The notes under the pieces: generated by a model
What the model was told of the DNA's origin: nothing
Databases searched by the model: none
The model's input: only the letters and a program-made list of their open reading frames with translations
Shown: positions 21,201 to 29,917 of the stretch, piece after piece
How the letters are laid out: each line of letters begins with the position of its first letter
Position numbering within the stretch: the first letter of the stretch is position 1
Source of the DNA: Cryomorpha sp963741985
GTDB taxonomy: Bacteria; Bacteroidota; Bacteroidia; Flavobacteriales_D; Cryomorphaceae
Length of the DNA: 64,000 bases
Assembly (NCBI GenBank): GCA_963741985.1
Contig: CAVUKD010000001.1
Location: 62,001 to 126,000, forward strand
Direction of reading: 5' to 3'
Translations under genes and position numbers: made by a program

Positions 21201-22723
21201 TGACGGACATGCACCATTTGAGAAGCAATATCATAGTCGATAAATCCTTTGTTTGTAAGATCTATAAGCCTTGGTATGTATGCTTCCAATCTGAAGCCCA
21301 AGTCTTCCACAAGTCCTTCGGCATAAAAATTATCGGAATTTACTTTTCGCGCATACTGTCGTATGGCGTAGAGTGGATTTATCTTATCCATTCCCTGTAA
21401 TGAATAGTACCGTTTCAATTTAAAGAAATTAGAACTCTCAAAGGCAGCACGCGTTTCTGAACTCCCGGCCAGATTGCCCATGCGCATTATTGGGTCGTCA
21501 ATATTCCAAGTGAAGGATTCAAAGTACATATCCACTTTATGGTACGAATCGTAATACGGTGATTTTGAAAGACCTTCATCGGTTCTGATTAGGGTGAGCG
21601 ACCTGTTTTCATCCCGAAATCGCAGACGAACGCTCGGGTGAACAATAGAGTCATTATTGAGTATTATAACTACCCGAGCGTCCGTAGAAGAAATTCTATC
21701 GGGTTTAATCGCATAAAACTGTGAATATGCGATGAGTTGCGGAAGGTTATCCCTTTTAAAAGTAAGGATGGCCGGTTGATTTTTATCGCCGTACCCTTGC
21801 AGGTTAGCTCCCTCCATTCGAAAACCTCCATTGTAATCCACTTTAGAAACGATGTCTTTTATCGACAAGCGCTTTTCATACGATGAAAATTGAGGGTAAG
21901 TAGCCTTATCCGATGTCACATTTGCAAGTATTTTATCTTCAACATCTCCTAAGAGCGGATAGGAAAAGAATTCATTAAAGAACTCTACCGAGTCAATCTT
22001 AAACGATGAAGAGCGAGTCGTAATTTCGTAAGGGTACTTTATTACCGCATAGGTTTTATTCGGATCAAGGGCAGCTCTTTCCCAAGTTATTTTTCCGTCT
22101 TTCCCATTAAATTTCTCGGTGCGTGGAAAATATTGACCAGAAGTACTATATATCACGGAACTATCGCCTTTTGCCAAACAGATCAAATTCAAATTGGGAA
22201 ATTTGATCGATGGATCTGTGCCGTCAAAAACGAATTCCCACCCGGCATTATTTGATTTCCATATAGTTGAAGGCGATTCGTAGAATGTATTATCTTGAAA
22301 GAGCGACTGAGACATAGTAATGTAGTCTTCGATACCGCTTTTACTTCCTTTTAGTAAACTCATCAATGTTTCCGTCCACGTATCAAAACCCGCTCCTTCT
22401 TGAGGGGATCCGGGAAAAGAAAGCAAACACGTAAAATAGGCTTTGTAAAAAGGGTAAGGACGGAGACGTTTTTTGAGCATTCCATCGGCTATTGTGTATA
22501 TTTTCTCGGCTTGTTCATCGGTATAAACAGTGCTATTTAACCAAAACGGACCAAAAGCTTCGTCCATGAATTCTTTGGTTTCCTTCTTATCCACATCGTT
22601 CATCAATCCGTATACCTCGTCATAAAATGCTTGTCGCTCATGCGTGAATTCTCTCAAGCTTTGGGCTTGAAGCATTCCACCCAATAAAACCCCTAATACA
22701 CTTACTACAATTGCTTTAACCAT
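18278..22723 (-). CDS. Large secreted protein of unknown function (1481 aa)
   Basis: I do not recognise a characterised family. There is a signal peptide of about 21 residues (ends MLQAQ). A helical N-terminal third (to about 330) is followed by a long beta-rich region in which short strand patterns recur (for example GGVIRSGRFEFYGQEY, then LYGNKATFKNEI, then KGKIDLQPTGLSGSG). These look like repeated strands of the kind seen in LptA/AsmA-like lipid-shuttling proteins, but that is a weak resemblance. The C-terminus is charged (EEKEDKRKTSGKKKEDD). It starts 6 bp after prmA and lies just before the 2425-aa gene, so all are probably one transcript. Confidence 0.7.
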   Translation of the reverse strand: MVKAIVVSVLGVLLGGMLQAQSLREFTHERQAFYDEVYGLMNDVDKKETKEFMDEAFGPFWLNSTVYTDEQAEKIYTIADGMLKKRLRPYPFYKAYFTCLLSFPGSPQEGAGFDTWTETLMSLLKGSKSGIEDYITMSQSLFQDNTFYESPSTIWKSNNAGWEFVFDGTDPSIKFPNLNLICLAKGDSSVIYSTSGQYFPRTEKFNGKDGKITWERAALDPNKTYAVIKYPYEITTRSSSFKIDSVEFFNEFFSYPLLGDVEDKILANVTSDKATYPQFSSYEKRLSIKDIVSKVDYNGGFRMEGANLQGYGDKNQPAILTFKRDNLPQLIAYSQFYAIKPDRISSTDARVVIILNNDSIVHPSVRLRFRDENRSLTLIRTDEGLSKSPYYDSYHKVDMYFESFTWNIDDPIMRMGNLAGSSETRAAFESSNFFKLKRYYSLQGMDKINPLYAIRQYARKVNSDNFYAEGLVEDLGFRLEAYIPRLIDLTNKGFIDYDIASQMVHVRQKLFDYISAAGGNIDYDVIIFNSDVKNGDNAELNLVNFDLALKGVSQILLSDSQNVAIYPKNGEVNLRKNRDFNFGGVIRSGRFEFYGQEYAFNYDKFQIDLINVDSCQLYVEDFSPNSSNLRRVKNVIEGIGGTLQIDNPFNKSGLQDQFTEFPILTSDKDSYVYYDNKRIQSGLYKRDKVFFELEPFVLDSLDNFATEQVAFDGRFVSGGIFPEMNEKLRIQEDYSLGFKRATPAEGLALYGNKATFKNEIILGDDGLQGNGDIEYLTATASSDRFTFFPDSTRGITSSFVNTAQKTPLEIPEANATTVDLGFYPLDDKMSAGVIKTPINLFEGQAQATKGKIDLQPTGLSGSGVVVFSGAELESDLMNFHYNTFNSDTAAFSLLAMQEANLAFKTDNVNAFIDFDNRIGKFKSNGDETKVEFPVNDYICFMDEFKWFMDKNDIALETSRQMATDFVIDTELDMNRSNFFSTAKGQDSLNFMSPSAVYDLDSYTISASKIPWIRVADAKITPDSGKVVIRRRAKMDPLVHATILANYVTQYHTISDASVTIFSRFDYVGAGSYTYIDENKQPNLISIETIGVDSSLQTVGTGRIASDDKFFLSPHFEYQGKVNLKSNDKFLTFDGSTRIIHNCDRLQRNWMKFTASIDPQNVEIPVDTVLTDDKGDLVDVGLKLAKDPYEIYGTFLSASHNENDQSVLTSRGLLEYNKVKKTYEVASDAKLKQNNLPGNFVSLNTESCSLDGQGTLNLSDDLGQFDMKTIGKLNYDPANEKVAIDASMTLNFPFSQQALDKMRTYLSAVPDLKPVDFSKSNYEYAVRELMGLDASDKVISELSLSGTLKKIPDDLNKTLFISDVEMTWDPVLEAFVSKGEIGIASIGKDQFFRKVPGKIVIEKRVSGDIIHIYFEVDEANWYYFTYKRGLMQVYASDKEFNNVVLEEKEDKRKTSGKKKEDDYLYMLGSKSKQNIFLDQFMF

Positions 22724-22729
22724 TTACAC

Positions 22730-23563
22730 TTATTTCTTTTTAAATTTTATTGCTGCCCAGTCATGTTGGTTTTTATCCATTTCGGGAATCAGGTTTTGCC
22801 TTTCGGCAAAATGAATAATTTCTTCCATATCAGAGGTGAAAAAACCACTGAGAATCAATGTTCCTCTGGTTTTAAGACTTACCGAAAAGGAGCTCATCAT
22901 CTTCATGAGTACATTCTTGTTAATATTGGCTAAGATAATGTCATATTGGAGCGAGTTGCTAGGAATAGCATCTGCGTTTTGCACATCGATATCCACATTA
23001 TTAAGCTTCACATTTTCAAGGGTGTTTTTATACGCCCAGTTTTCATCGTCAATAGCTACCACTTGTGACGCCCCTTTCTTTGCGGCGGCAATTGCCAACA
23101 CTCCCGTTCCGCTTCCCATATCGAGAACAGTTTTATTTTTTAAATCCAGGTCCAAGAGCATCGACATTACCAAAAAAGTCGTTTCATGGTGGCCCGTGCC
23201 AAACGACATCTGTGGATTTATAACGATTTCAAGATCATATAACTTCTCTGTATTTGAGTGGAATGGTGCACGAATAATACATTTATCACCGATTTCCACT
23301 ATCGGATATGATTTTTCCCATTCAGCATTCCAGTTTCGATCTTCGATTCGCTGTTTTGAAAACTGTATCTCTCCAATTTCTTCCAATTCTTGATGAAGTT
23401 TTTCAACTGCAGATGTATTGAGAAAGTTCTCAGGGATATACGCTTTCAATTCGGGATCTTTTTCTTCAAAACTTTCAAATTCCAGGCCAGAAAGCCTAGC
23501 GACCAAAATTTCACTCAGCGGTTGGAAAGGATGACAGACGAATGTATATACAACATAATTCAT
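22730..23563 (-). CDS. prmA: Ribosomal protein L11 methyltransferase
   Basis: 277-aa class I SAM-dependent methyltransferase. The SAM-binding motif I is VLDMGSGTGVLAIAAAKKGA near residue 145, and motif IV is DIILANINKNVL. The upstream NPQMSFGTGHHETT segment is diagnostic of PrmA, which trimethylates ribosomal protein L11. Length is close to the family norm. Its start overlaps the tpiA stop by 4 bp (ATGA-type), and the 1481-aa gene follows after 6 bp. The tpiA-prmA neighbourhood is typical of Bacteroidetes. Confidence 0.93.
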   Translation of the reverse strand: MNYVVYTFVCHPFQPLSEILVARLSGLEFESFEEKDPELKAYIPENFLNTSAVEKLHQELEEIGEIQFSKQRIEDRNWNAEWEKSYPIVEIGDKCIIRAPFHSNTEKLYDLEIVINPQMSFGTGHHETTFLVMSMLLDLDLKNKTVLDMGSGTGVLAIAAAKKGASQVVAIDDENWAYKNTLENVKLNNVDIDVQNADAIPSNSLQYDIILANINKNVLMKMMSSFSVSLKTRGTLILSGFFTSDMEEIIHFAERQNLIPEMDKNQHDWAAIKFKKK

Positions 23564-24327
23564 TTTGCTGCCGCCTCAATAATTTGAATAAAATCAGCGG
23601 CTTTTAATGCTGCTCCGCCAATCAGCCCTCCGTCCACATCGGGTTGAGAGAATATCGATTCAGCATTTGAAGGTTTGCAACTCCCTCCATAAAGGATGCG
23701 CGTTGCTTTCGCAAAATCAGCACCATGAAGCTCTGCCAGAACTTTTCGGATTTCACCATGCATTTCCTGGGCTTGACCTGCAGAAGCTGTTTTGCCAGTA
23801 CCAATCGCCCAAACGGGTTCGTAGGCTATGATCAAATTCTTAAGGGCGTGGCTTTCAAAATCTTTGAGCGCTGTAATAATCTGGCTCGTTACGACTTCTA
23901 CATACTTGTCCGCTTCGCGTTCTTCCAGTTTTTCACCACAGCAATAGATAGGGATAATGCCGGAATTGACACAGGCTTTAATTTTCTTGGCAATCAATTC
24001 ATCGGTCTCTTTGTGATATTCACGCCGCTCACTATGGCCAACAATAGCATACTTTATGTCAATTGATTTGAGCATCGCGGCCGAGTATTCTCCGGTAAAA
24101 GCACCATATTCCTCATGTCCACTTACATCCTGAGCACATACCCCAATCGAGTCGTCCAGTTTCGATTGAAGTTTTTCCAGATAGAGCGAGGGGGGTGAAA
24201 TGATCACTTTAACATTCTTCGGTATTCTGTTCATATTTTCTTGCAATGCGTCAGTTAACATTTTTGCATCTTCCAGCGTAGTGTTCATCTTCCAATTACC
24301 CGCTACGATTTTAGTTCTTGATTTCAT
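23560..24327 (-). CDS. tpiA: Triose-phosphate isomerase
   Basis: 255 aa. Interconverts dihydroxyacetone phosphate and glyceraldehyde 3-phosphate in glycolysis and gluconeogenesis. Catalytic elements are all visible: GNWKMN (Lys), IVGHSERREYHKE (His), AYEPVWAIGTGKTAS (Glu and the flexible loop) and the phosphate-binding ILYGGSCKPSNA. The ATG at 24327 is chosen because it begins MKSRTKIVAGNWKMN, as in other family members. A longer in-frame extension to 24555 runs into the permease gene and is rejected. It overlaps prmA by 4 bp. A 197-bp gap without a gene separates it from the permease upstream. Confidence 0.96.
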   Translation of the reverse strand: MKSRTKIVAGNWKMNTTLEDAKMLTDALQENMNRIPKNVKVIISPPSLYLEKLQSKLDDSIGVCAQDVSGHEEYGAFTGEYSAAMLKSIDIKYAIVGHSERREYHKETDELIAKKIKACVNSGIIPIYCCGEKLEEREADKYVEVVTSQIITALKDFESHALKNLIIAYEPVWAIGTGKTASAGQAQEMHGEIRKVLAELHGADFAKATRILYGGSCKPSNAESIFSQPDVDGGLIGGAALKAADFIQIIEAAAK

Positions 24328-24524
24328 AAGTATGTGATTTAGGTTCAATATTTTAAAACTTAAAAGTAAAGTAAAAAGTATACCACTTACAATGGTCTGG
24401 CCGTTTATTTTACCTATTAACCGAATTTTGCTTTCGGTAGTTTTTTGTTTAGGTTGAACAGTTACACGGTCTATGAGGTATCTCCATAGAATTCCATTTT
24501 TTCTTCTAAAATGGGAGTAAAATC

Positions 24525-25811
24525 CTACTTCAACCTGATACGTGGATCGAGCCAACCGTATATAATATCCACAAAGATATTTATCAAAACGAAAGCGGAA
24601 GCTATTACGAGCACTGAACCCATCACTACCGGATAATCATCATTTTGCAAGGACATAAAAACTTGCAATCCTAATCCTTTCCAATTAAAAATAAACTCAA
24701 TGAAAACCGCACCGGCAAGCATGGAGGCAAACCACCCTGAAACGGCTGTCACCACCGGGTTTAGCGCGTTTCGCAAAGCATGTCCGAAGACGACTTTCAC
24801 AACCGAAAGACCTTTTGCACGAGCTGTTCGCACATAGTCTTTGGACAATTCTTCCAAAAGTGAATTTCGCGTAAGCTGCATAACAATAGCCAGCGGTCTG
24901 ATTCCCAATGTTAAAACTGGCAAAAACAAATTTCTAAAGGAAAGATAAGGCCCAGTGAAAACATCTACATCATATAAGGAACCAGTCATATTCAGTCCGG
25001 TGCCGGGCAGAATAAAATCCACCGAAGCAAAAGGAACGATTGAAAAACCGAATAAAAACCGAATCAGGCTATTGAGAAGAACTAATCCCAAACCGAGCAC
25101 AAAACCTTTGAGCCCAACATTAACTATACGAAAGGTTGATCTATTCTTTTTTGCGAAAGCGGCAATAATCCCACCTATCAGTGCAATTATCATAGGCAAA
25201 GCCGGAAAAGAAATATGCTGGGTCCATAAATATCCGCCAATCCAAGAAAAGATAATTGCCGCAAAAAAGGAGGGTGATGACATACCCAAAACTGCCGAGA
25301 AAAGGGAGAAATTATCGAGAAATGAACCTTTGAATAACGCAGAGAGAATTCCAAAAAGGATTCCGACAAAGAGCGCGAAGCTGATGGCGAAAATGGCTAA
25401 AATTACCGTTCCCGGAAGGGCTTCGCCTATAACTTCGGACACCGGCTTACGAGATTGATACGAACGGCGTAAATAAGGAACTTTCAGCACAATGGCCTTT
25501 GAACCAATCGTTAACAATTTAGAGAAATCGTACTTGGCAGAATCCAGATATAAATGGCTGTCTTCCTTATCTACTTCATGAATTGAAACCGGGCTTACAT
25601 CGTTGAGATAGAGCGCGTACTGTTTCCATAGGGGAAGGTCGAGCCCCAATTCCCGATTTACCGTGGCAAGCGAAGCCTCATCGACGCGCTGACCTAGTAA
25701 CATCCGCGCTGGGTCGCCGGGATTGATACTGAAAATAGCAAATACCAGCGTAATAACGCCCCACAGCACGAGAATTCCATAAAGCAGCTTACGTAAAATG
25801 TATCCGGCCAC
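24525..25811 (-). CDS. ABC transporter permease, DppB/OppB family
   Basis: 428-aa inner-membrane permease of the peptide/nickel class. The N-terminus (RKLLYGILVLWGVITLVFAIFS, then GDPAR) and the EAA-type loop (DYVRTARAKGLSVVKVVFGHALRNALNPVV) are characteristic, and the C-terminus IIYGWLDPRIRLK is typical. It is about 100 residues longer than usual, owing to an extended loop after the first membrane helix (about 65-125) and an extra hydrophobic block near 200-260. No DppC-type permease, ATPase or binding protein lies in the window. It sits 6 bp after the BT_3928-like gene, inside an otherwise conserved cluster. Confidence 0.88.
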   Translation of the reverse strand: MAGYILRKLLYGILVLWGVITLVFAIFSINPGDPARMLLGQRVDEASLATVNRELGLDLPLWKQYALYLNDVSPVSIHEVDKEDSHLYLDSAKYDFSKLLTIGSKAIVLKVPYLRRSYQSRKPVSEVIGEALPGTVILAIFAISFALFVGILFGILSALFKGSFLDNFSLFSAVLGMSSPSFFAAIIFSWIGGYLWTQHISFPALPMIIALIGGIIAAFAKKNRSTFRIVNVGLKGFVLGLGLVLLNSLIRFLFGFSIVPFASVDFILPGTGLNMTGSLYDVDVFTGPYLSFRNLFLPVLTLGIRPLAIVMQLTRNSLLEELSKDYVRTARAKGLSVVKVVFGHALRNALNPVVTAVSGWFASMLAGAVFIEFIFNWKGLGLQVFMSLQNDDYPVVMGSVLVIASAFVLINIFVDIIYGWLDPRIRLK

Positions 25812-25817
25812 AGGTTT

Positions 25818-27350
25818 TTATTTCATATAATCTTTCTGAATGGTCGAAAAATCAGGAATATCCGACGCACTCCATTTCGCCAGGATCGTTCCACCTTTCA
25901 TCAATACTAATCCTGGATTTGAGCGAATTATGGTTTTCAGGAAAATCGCATCTGCTGTATAAAAAGTGAAAGGGAGTTGATTCTCATGTCTATAAGTTTC
26001 TGAAACATCGTAGGGAGAAGAAGTCATTCCGAAGAAATTTATCTGATTTTTGTCTGCTTCTGCTGCCAGTTCTCTAAGCTTATCAGCTGAGTGACCGTCT
26101 CGCCTGCGCGTGATATCATACATCACCACGATCAAACTGTAATTGGGATCGCTCAAAATTTCTTCACCGATATCATTGTCCTCTTCGTCCATTACGTTGA
26201 ACGTAGCGATGGGTGGTTCATATCCACTTTTTATTACAATCGGTTCAGGGCTTGTCGATTCGATAGACCAGGCCTTGTTTTCCCAAATTTTCTTATCGAG
26301 ATAATCCTTGGAATTCATGGTCATGGTTTCGCCGGTTTCCGAATTTTTAAGCTGATAAATATTCGCGTATACCGTTGGCTCCACTCCTAATTCTTGTGCC
26401 GATTTCATTTGTTCTTTGATATTTTTACCAACGGCATACGGACGATAATCCTTAATCGGAAGATGTTTATAGGTGTAGATTGCGAATATATAGGTGAGAG
26501 TGGCAAGTGTGAGAGCGAGAATCCATTCGCGTTTGTTTACACTCCCTTTCACAGCGCCCGTGGCGAAATAAACAATGATCGCCAGTGTGAAAAATAGTGT
26601 TGGAAACATCCATCCGAAAAGCCATCCCCCAAAGAGCAAAATAATGAGAAAGGAAAACGGCAACATTACCAAATTGTCGCGCATGGTGTTGAGCTTTATT
26701 TTACTACTTTTCAGCAAAATAACGATCACCAGAAACATAAGCCCCAAATCCTTGTAAAAAGATTCCCAAGGACTTAATGGTCTTCCAACTGATCCGCGCA
26801 GCGCATCTCCAAAACAGCCACAATCGGTTACACACACCTGATCAAAAGGCTGGGCGGCAGTCATAGCCGCAAGTTGAGCATCGTTGCAGGAAGCTGTGAA
26901 ATAGGTTAGCCATGCAAAAAAGAGCGTCATAGCCAGCAATACAATAGATACCATGCGAGACTTGGCTCCAAAAATTACGGCTAGACCGAGTAAAGTCTCT
27001 ACTCCTGCTATCAGAATAGCGATGGGGAGAGAATAATCACGAAAAATTGCCCAGAAAGCTCCCAGCGCATTTGGATCGAAATATTCTTCGAGCTTTATAC
27101 TGAAACCTACGGTGTCGTTGGCTTTTATCAATCCGGAAACGATAAAGACTGAACCGACAACGAGCCTTGCAAAATAGGTGGCTGTTACGGGCATTTTCAC
27201 GATTAACAAAATACCAGGAATAAAAGCCGCAGTGGCGGACATCCAATAGATATTAAATCCGTCTACCACGCTTGGTTTTACTAGTCCGAGTATAAACATA
27301 AAGCAGGAAACTGCTACGAGAATAACTCCTAATATTCGATTGCTCTTCAT
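25818..27350 (-). CDS. BT_3928-family membrane protein: DoxX/MauE-like domain plus thioredoxin-like C-terminus
   Basis: 510 aa. Residues about 1-225 contain several membrane helices with a DoxX/MauE-like pattern (ARLVVGSVFIVSGLIKANDTVGF, IAGVETLLGLAVIFGA) and a Cys-rich loop (FDQVCVTDCGCFGDALRGS), as in proteins linked to thiol redox work. More helices lie at about 225-300. The C-terminal part (about 395-510) is thioredoxin-like but has no CxxC. This composite is conserved across Bacteroidetes next to DUF1599 and tpiA, as here. It lies 14 bp downstream of DUF1599 and 6 bp before the permease. The precise role is unknown; envelope redox maintenance is inference. Confidence 0.85.
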   Translation of the reverse strand: MKSNRILGVILVAVSCFMFILGLVKPSVVDGFNIYWMSATAAFIPGILLIVKMPVTATYFARLVVGSVFIVSGLIKANDTVGFSIKLEEYFDPNALGAFWAIFRDYSLPIAILIAGVETLLGLAVIFGAKSRMVSIVLLAMTLFFAWLTYFTASCNDAQLAAMTAAQPFDQVCVTDCGCFGDALRGSVGRPLSPWESFYKDLGLMFLVIVILLKSSKIKLNTMRDNLVMLPFSFLIILLFGGWLFGWMFPTLFFTLAIIVYFATGAVKGSVNKREWILALTLATLTYIFAIYTYKHLPIKDYRPYAVGKNIKEQMKSAQELGVEPTVYANIYQLKNSETGETMTMNSKDYLDKKIWENKAWSIESTSPEPIVIKSGYEPPIATFNVMDEEDNDIGEEILSDPNYSLIVVMYDITRRRDGHSADKLRELAAEADKNQINFFGMTSSPYDVSETYRHENQLPFTFYTADAIFLKTIIRSNPGLVLMKGGTILAKWSASDIPDFSTIQKDYMK

Positions 27351-27364
27351 AATGGGTTTTGTTC

Positions 27365-27925
27365 TTATTGTTGAAAAGTTCCGGCGTTTTCACCAATTAA
27401 TATAAGTGCGAAGATCGAATAATTGATCATATCAAAATAATTAGCGTCAATGCCTTCAGAGATGAGTGTTTTTCCTTCGTTATCTTCGATTTGTTTGATG
27501 CGTAAAAGCTTCATCAAAATCAGATCTGTAAGCGACGAAATCCGCATATCGCGCCAAGCTTCGCCATAATCATGATTTTTGTTTAGCATGAGCTCAAAAG
27601 CTTCATTGGCGTACTTATCATAAAGTTGAGTAGTCGTTTTTTTATCCAAATCCAGATTATCGTTATGTCCCAGCTCGAGCTGAATAAGTGCCATGATGCA
27701 GTAATTTACTATTCCTATAAATTCCGAATCAACTCCTTCGTTTACAAGACTTTTTCTCAAATCCTGGATCGTTCGGATACGGTTTGCCTTGATAAAAATC
27801 TGATCGGTAAGCGAAGAAGTACGCAAAATACGCCATGCCGTCCCGTAGTCGTGCATTTTCTTAAAGAATATATCTTTGCAATCGTTCAATACCTCTTGGT
27901 ACTGCTCAGATGTGTGATTTGCCAT
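27365..27925 (-). CDS. DUF1599 protein (tandem repeat of the domain)
   Basis: 186 aa from the ATG at 27925; an upstream TTG at 27946 is less likely. Two copies of the same module are visible. The first has KKMHDYGTAWRILRTSSLTDQIFIKANRI, the second NKNHDYGEAWRDMRISSLTDLILMKLLRI, each followed by an EGID/EGVD segment. The duplicated module has the look of an all-helical nucleotide-hydrolase-like fold, but no activity is established. It is divergent from folP, with 32 bp between starts, an arrangement common in Bacteroidetes. It probably heads the operon running to tpiA and prmA. Confidence 0.88.
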   Translation of the reverse strand: MANHTSEQYQEVLNDCKDIFFKKMHDYGTAWRILRTSSLTDQIFIKANRIRTIQDLRKSLVNEGVDSEFIGIVNYCIMALIQLELGHNDNLDLDKKTTTQLYDKYANEAFELMLNKNHDYGEAWRDMRISSLTDLILMKLLRIKQIEDNEGKTLISEGIDANYFDMINYSIFALILIGENAGTFQQ

Positions 27926-27957
27926 TTCGATTAAATAATTTTTCAATACTTACAGCC

Positions 27958-28812
27958 GTGAAAGATACTGCTTTTCTTAAACACCAAAGTATTCAAGTCC
28001 GAGGTTCTCTGTTAAATATTAACAAGGTATTAACGATGGGAATTTTGAATATTACCAACGACTCTTTTCATTCTGAGAGCCGTGTTATTTCAAAGCCAGA
28101 TTATCTGGCTGCAGCCAAAAAAGTGGTTCTGGAAGGAGCAGATATTCTGGATATTGGCGCGTATTCAACCCGCCCCGGTGCAGATGACATTTCGAGTGAT
28201 GAAGAAACAGAACGAGTGTGCGATGCTGTTTCCGCTATTCGCGCTCAGCATCCGGAGATTTTAATTTCAGCAGATACGTTTCGGTCGGCTGTGGCCGAAA
28301 AAGCTGTCGAAGCTGGAGCGGATATTATCAATGATGTTTCAGGTGGAATATTGGATGATGCAATGTTCGAAACAGTTGCACGGCTTAGGGTTCCGTATAT
28401 TCTGATGCACTTTCGAGGCACGCCGAAAACGATGAATTCGCTTGCCGTGTATGAGGATTTGGTTGGCGAAATCGTATTGGAACTGAGTGAAAAAGTGAAT
28501 CGACTTCGACTTTTGGGCGTTGAAGATATCATCCTAGATCCCGGATTTGGATTCGCTAAAACGGCGACTCAAAACTTTGTACTCTTAAAACGGTTAAAGC
28601 AATTGGAATTATTTGGATTACCGATATTGGCAGGGCTTTCGCGTAAGTCAATGGTTTGGCGCACGCTTGAATGCAAGCCCGAAGAGGCACTAAATGGAAC
28701 AACTGCCCTGAATATGCTTGCCTTGCAAAACGGAGCAAACATCCTTCGCGTGCACGATGTGAAAGAAGCCAAGGAAGTAATAGCTTTGTGGGAGAAATAT
28801 CGGGAAGCTTAA
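27958..28812 (+). CDS. folP: Dihydropteroate synthase
   Basis: 284 aa. Condenses para-aminobenzoate with the pterin pyrophosphate to give dihydropteroate in folate synthesis; target of sulfonamides. Family segments are GILNITNDSF (usually N-x-T-P-D-S-F; Asn replaces Pro here), DILDIGAYSTRPGAD, ADIINDVSGG, ILDPGFGFAKT and GLSRKSMV. The GTG at 27958 is chosen because an upstream frame to 27910 overlaps the DUF1599 coding start. The gene is divergent from DUF1599. Confidence 0.93.
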   Translation: MKDTAFLKHQSIQVRGSLLNINKVLTMGILNITNDSFHSESRVISKPDYLAAAKKVVLEGADILDIGAYSTRPGADDISSDEETERVCDAVSAIRAQHPEILISADTFRSAVAEKAVEAGADIINDVSGGILDDAMFETVARLRVPYILMHFRGTPKTMNSLAVYEDLVGEIVLELSEKVNRLRLLGVEDIILDPGFGFAKTATQNFVLLKRLKQLELFGLPILAGLSRKSMVWRTLECKPEEALNGTTALNMLALQNGANILRVHDVKEAKEVIALWEKYREA

Positions 28813-28921
28813 ATAAGATTCGAAAACGCATATTCAAATTAGCACTAAACCCTTTGCAATCTTTGCATAAAGACTCTGTGATACTTCCCGTTCCCTTTGG
28901 TAGACAGTTAAATAAAAGCAA

Positions 28922-29917
28922 ATGAAAGAACTACACTACAAGGCAATAGTAATCGGCGGAGGCCCATGTGGAATTGCCGCTGCCGCAGAATTGAAAAAAA
29001 AAGGAATCCAAAGCCTGATCATTGAAAAAGGATCGGTCACGGAATCGCTGCGCAATTATCCACGTAGGATGACCTTTTTTAGCACTGCAGAAAACATCGA
29101 AATTGCAGGTATCCCCTTCCCTACCAGCAATGTGAAAGCTACCCGAATCGAAGCGCTTCAATATTACCGGAAGGTGGCGCAATATTTTGAACTGAAATTT
29201 CAACTCCACACAGCCGTTACCAAAGTGAATAAAACAAAAGATGGATTTTTGGTGAAAACCGAAAAACACGGCGATTTTACCGCAGATTATGTGGTTTTGG
29301 CCACGGGCTACTTTGGCAAACCCCGTCTATTGGGTATACCCGGCGAGAACGAACCGAATGTAAGCCATTATTACGAAGAGCCGTTTGCCCATTCCTTTCA
29401 AAAAGTGGTAATTGTAGGTGGCGGCAACAGCGCCATTGAAGCAGCACTCGAACTTTACCGCCACAATGTGGATATCACGATGGTGGTGCGCGGCGAAGGA
29501 CTGAAACCCACTGCCAAATATTGGTTGGTTCCCGATATTCAAAACCGGATTAAAGAAGGAAAAATCAAAGTGATCTATCAAGCCGAAGCCAAAGCGATTG
29601 GAGAAAATAAAATCGAAATCGTTTCGAAAGAAGGGGGTAAACAAACCCTCGAAGCTGATTTCGTATATATGCTAATTGGCTATTTGCCCGACGAAAACCT
29701 GATGAAGGCGTGCGGATTGCATCCAAAGCCGGATGATCTTCTGTTAGAGCATGATCGGGAAACGTTTGAATCAGAAATCGATGGTTTTTATCTCTGCGGA
29801 ACGATTCTGGCTGGTGTGCGCACTGAGAAGGTTTTTATTGAAAATGGCCGCGATCATGCGATTGCCATTGGGAATGACATTGCCCGAAAGGAGGCGCTTA
29901 TGCCTTCGGATGCTTGA
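28922..29917 (+). CDS. YpdA-type NAD(P)H-dependent disulfide reductase
   Basis: 331-aa flavoprotein with two dinucleotide-binding folds: FAD motif GGGPCGIAAAAELK at the N-terminus and NAD(P)H motif IVGGGNSAIEAALEL near residue 165. The pattern NYPRRMTFFSTAENIEIAGIPF is characteristic of YpdA, the putative bacillithiol-disulfide reductase. There is no CxxC motif, as in that family. Members occur in Bacteroidetes that make bacillithiol, but no bsh genes are in the window. Its last 20 bp overlap the end of the convergent glycosyltransferase gene. Confidence 0.88.
   Translation: MKELHYKAIVIGGGPCGIAAAAELKKKGIQSLIIEKGSVTESLRNYPRRMTFFSTAENIEIAGIPFPTSNVKATRIEALQYYRKVAQYFELKFQLHTAVTKVNKTKDGFLVKTEKHGDFTADYVVLATGYFGKPRLLGIPGENEPNVSHYYEEPFAHSFQKVVIVGGGNSAIEAALELYRHNVDITMVVRGEGLKPTAKYWLVPDIQNRIKEGKIKVIYQAEAKAIGENKIEIVSKEGGKQTLEADFVYMLIGYLPDENLMKACGLHPKPDDLLLEHDRETFESEIDGFYLCGTILAGVRTEKVFIENGRDHAIAIGNDIARKEALMPSDA

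Noticed and set aside
24328..24555. N-terminal extension of tpiA to 24555
   Set aside because: It would overlap the permease gene and is unlike any triose-phosphate isomerase N-terminus; the ATG at 24327 fits the family.
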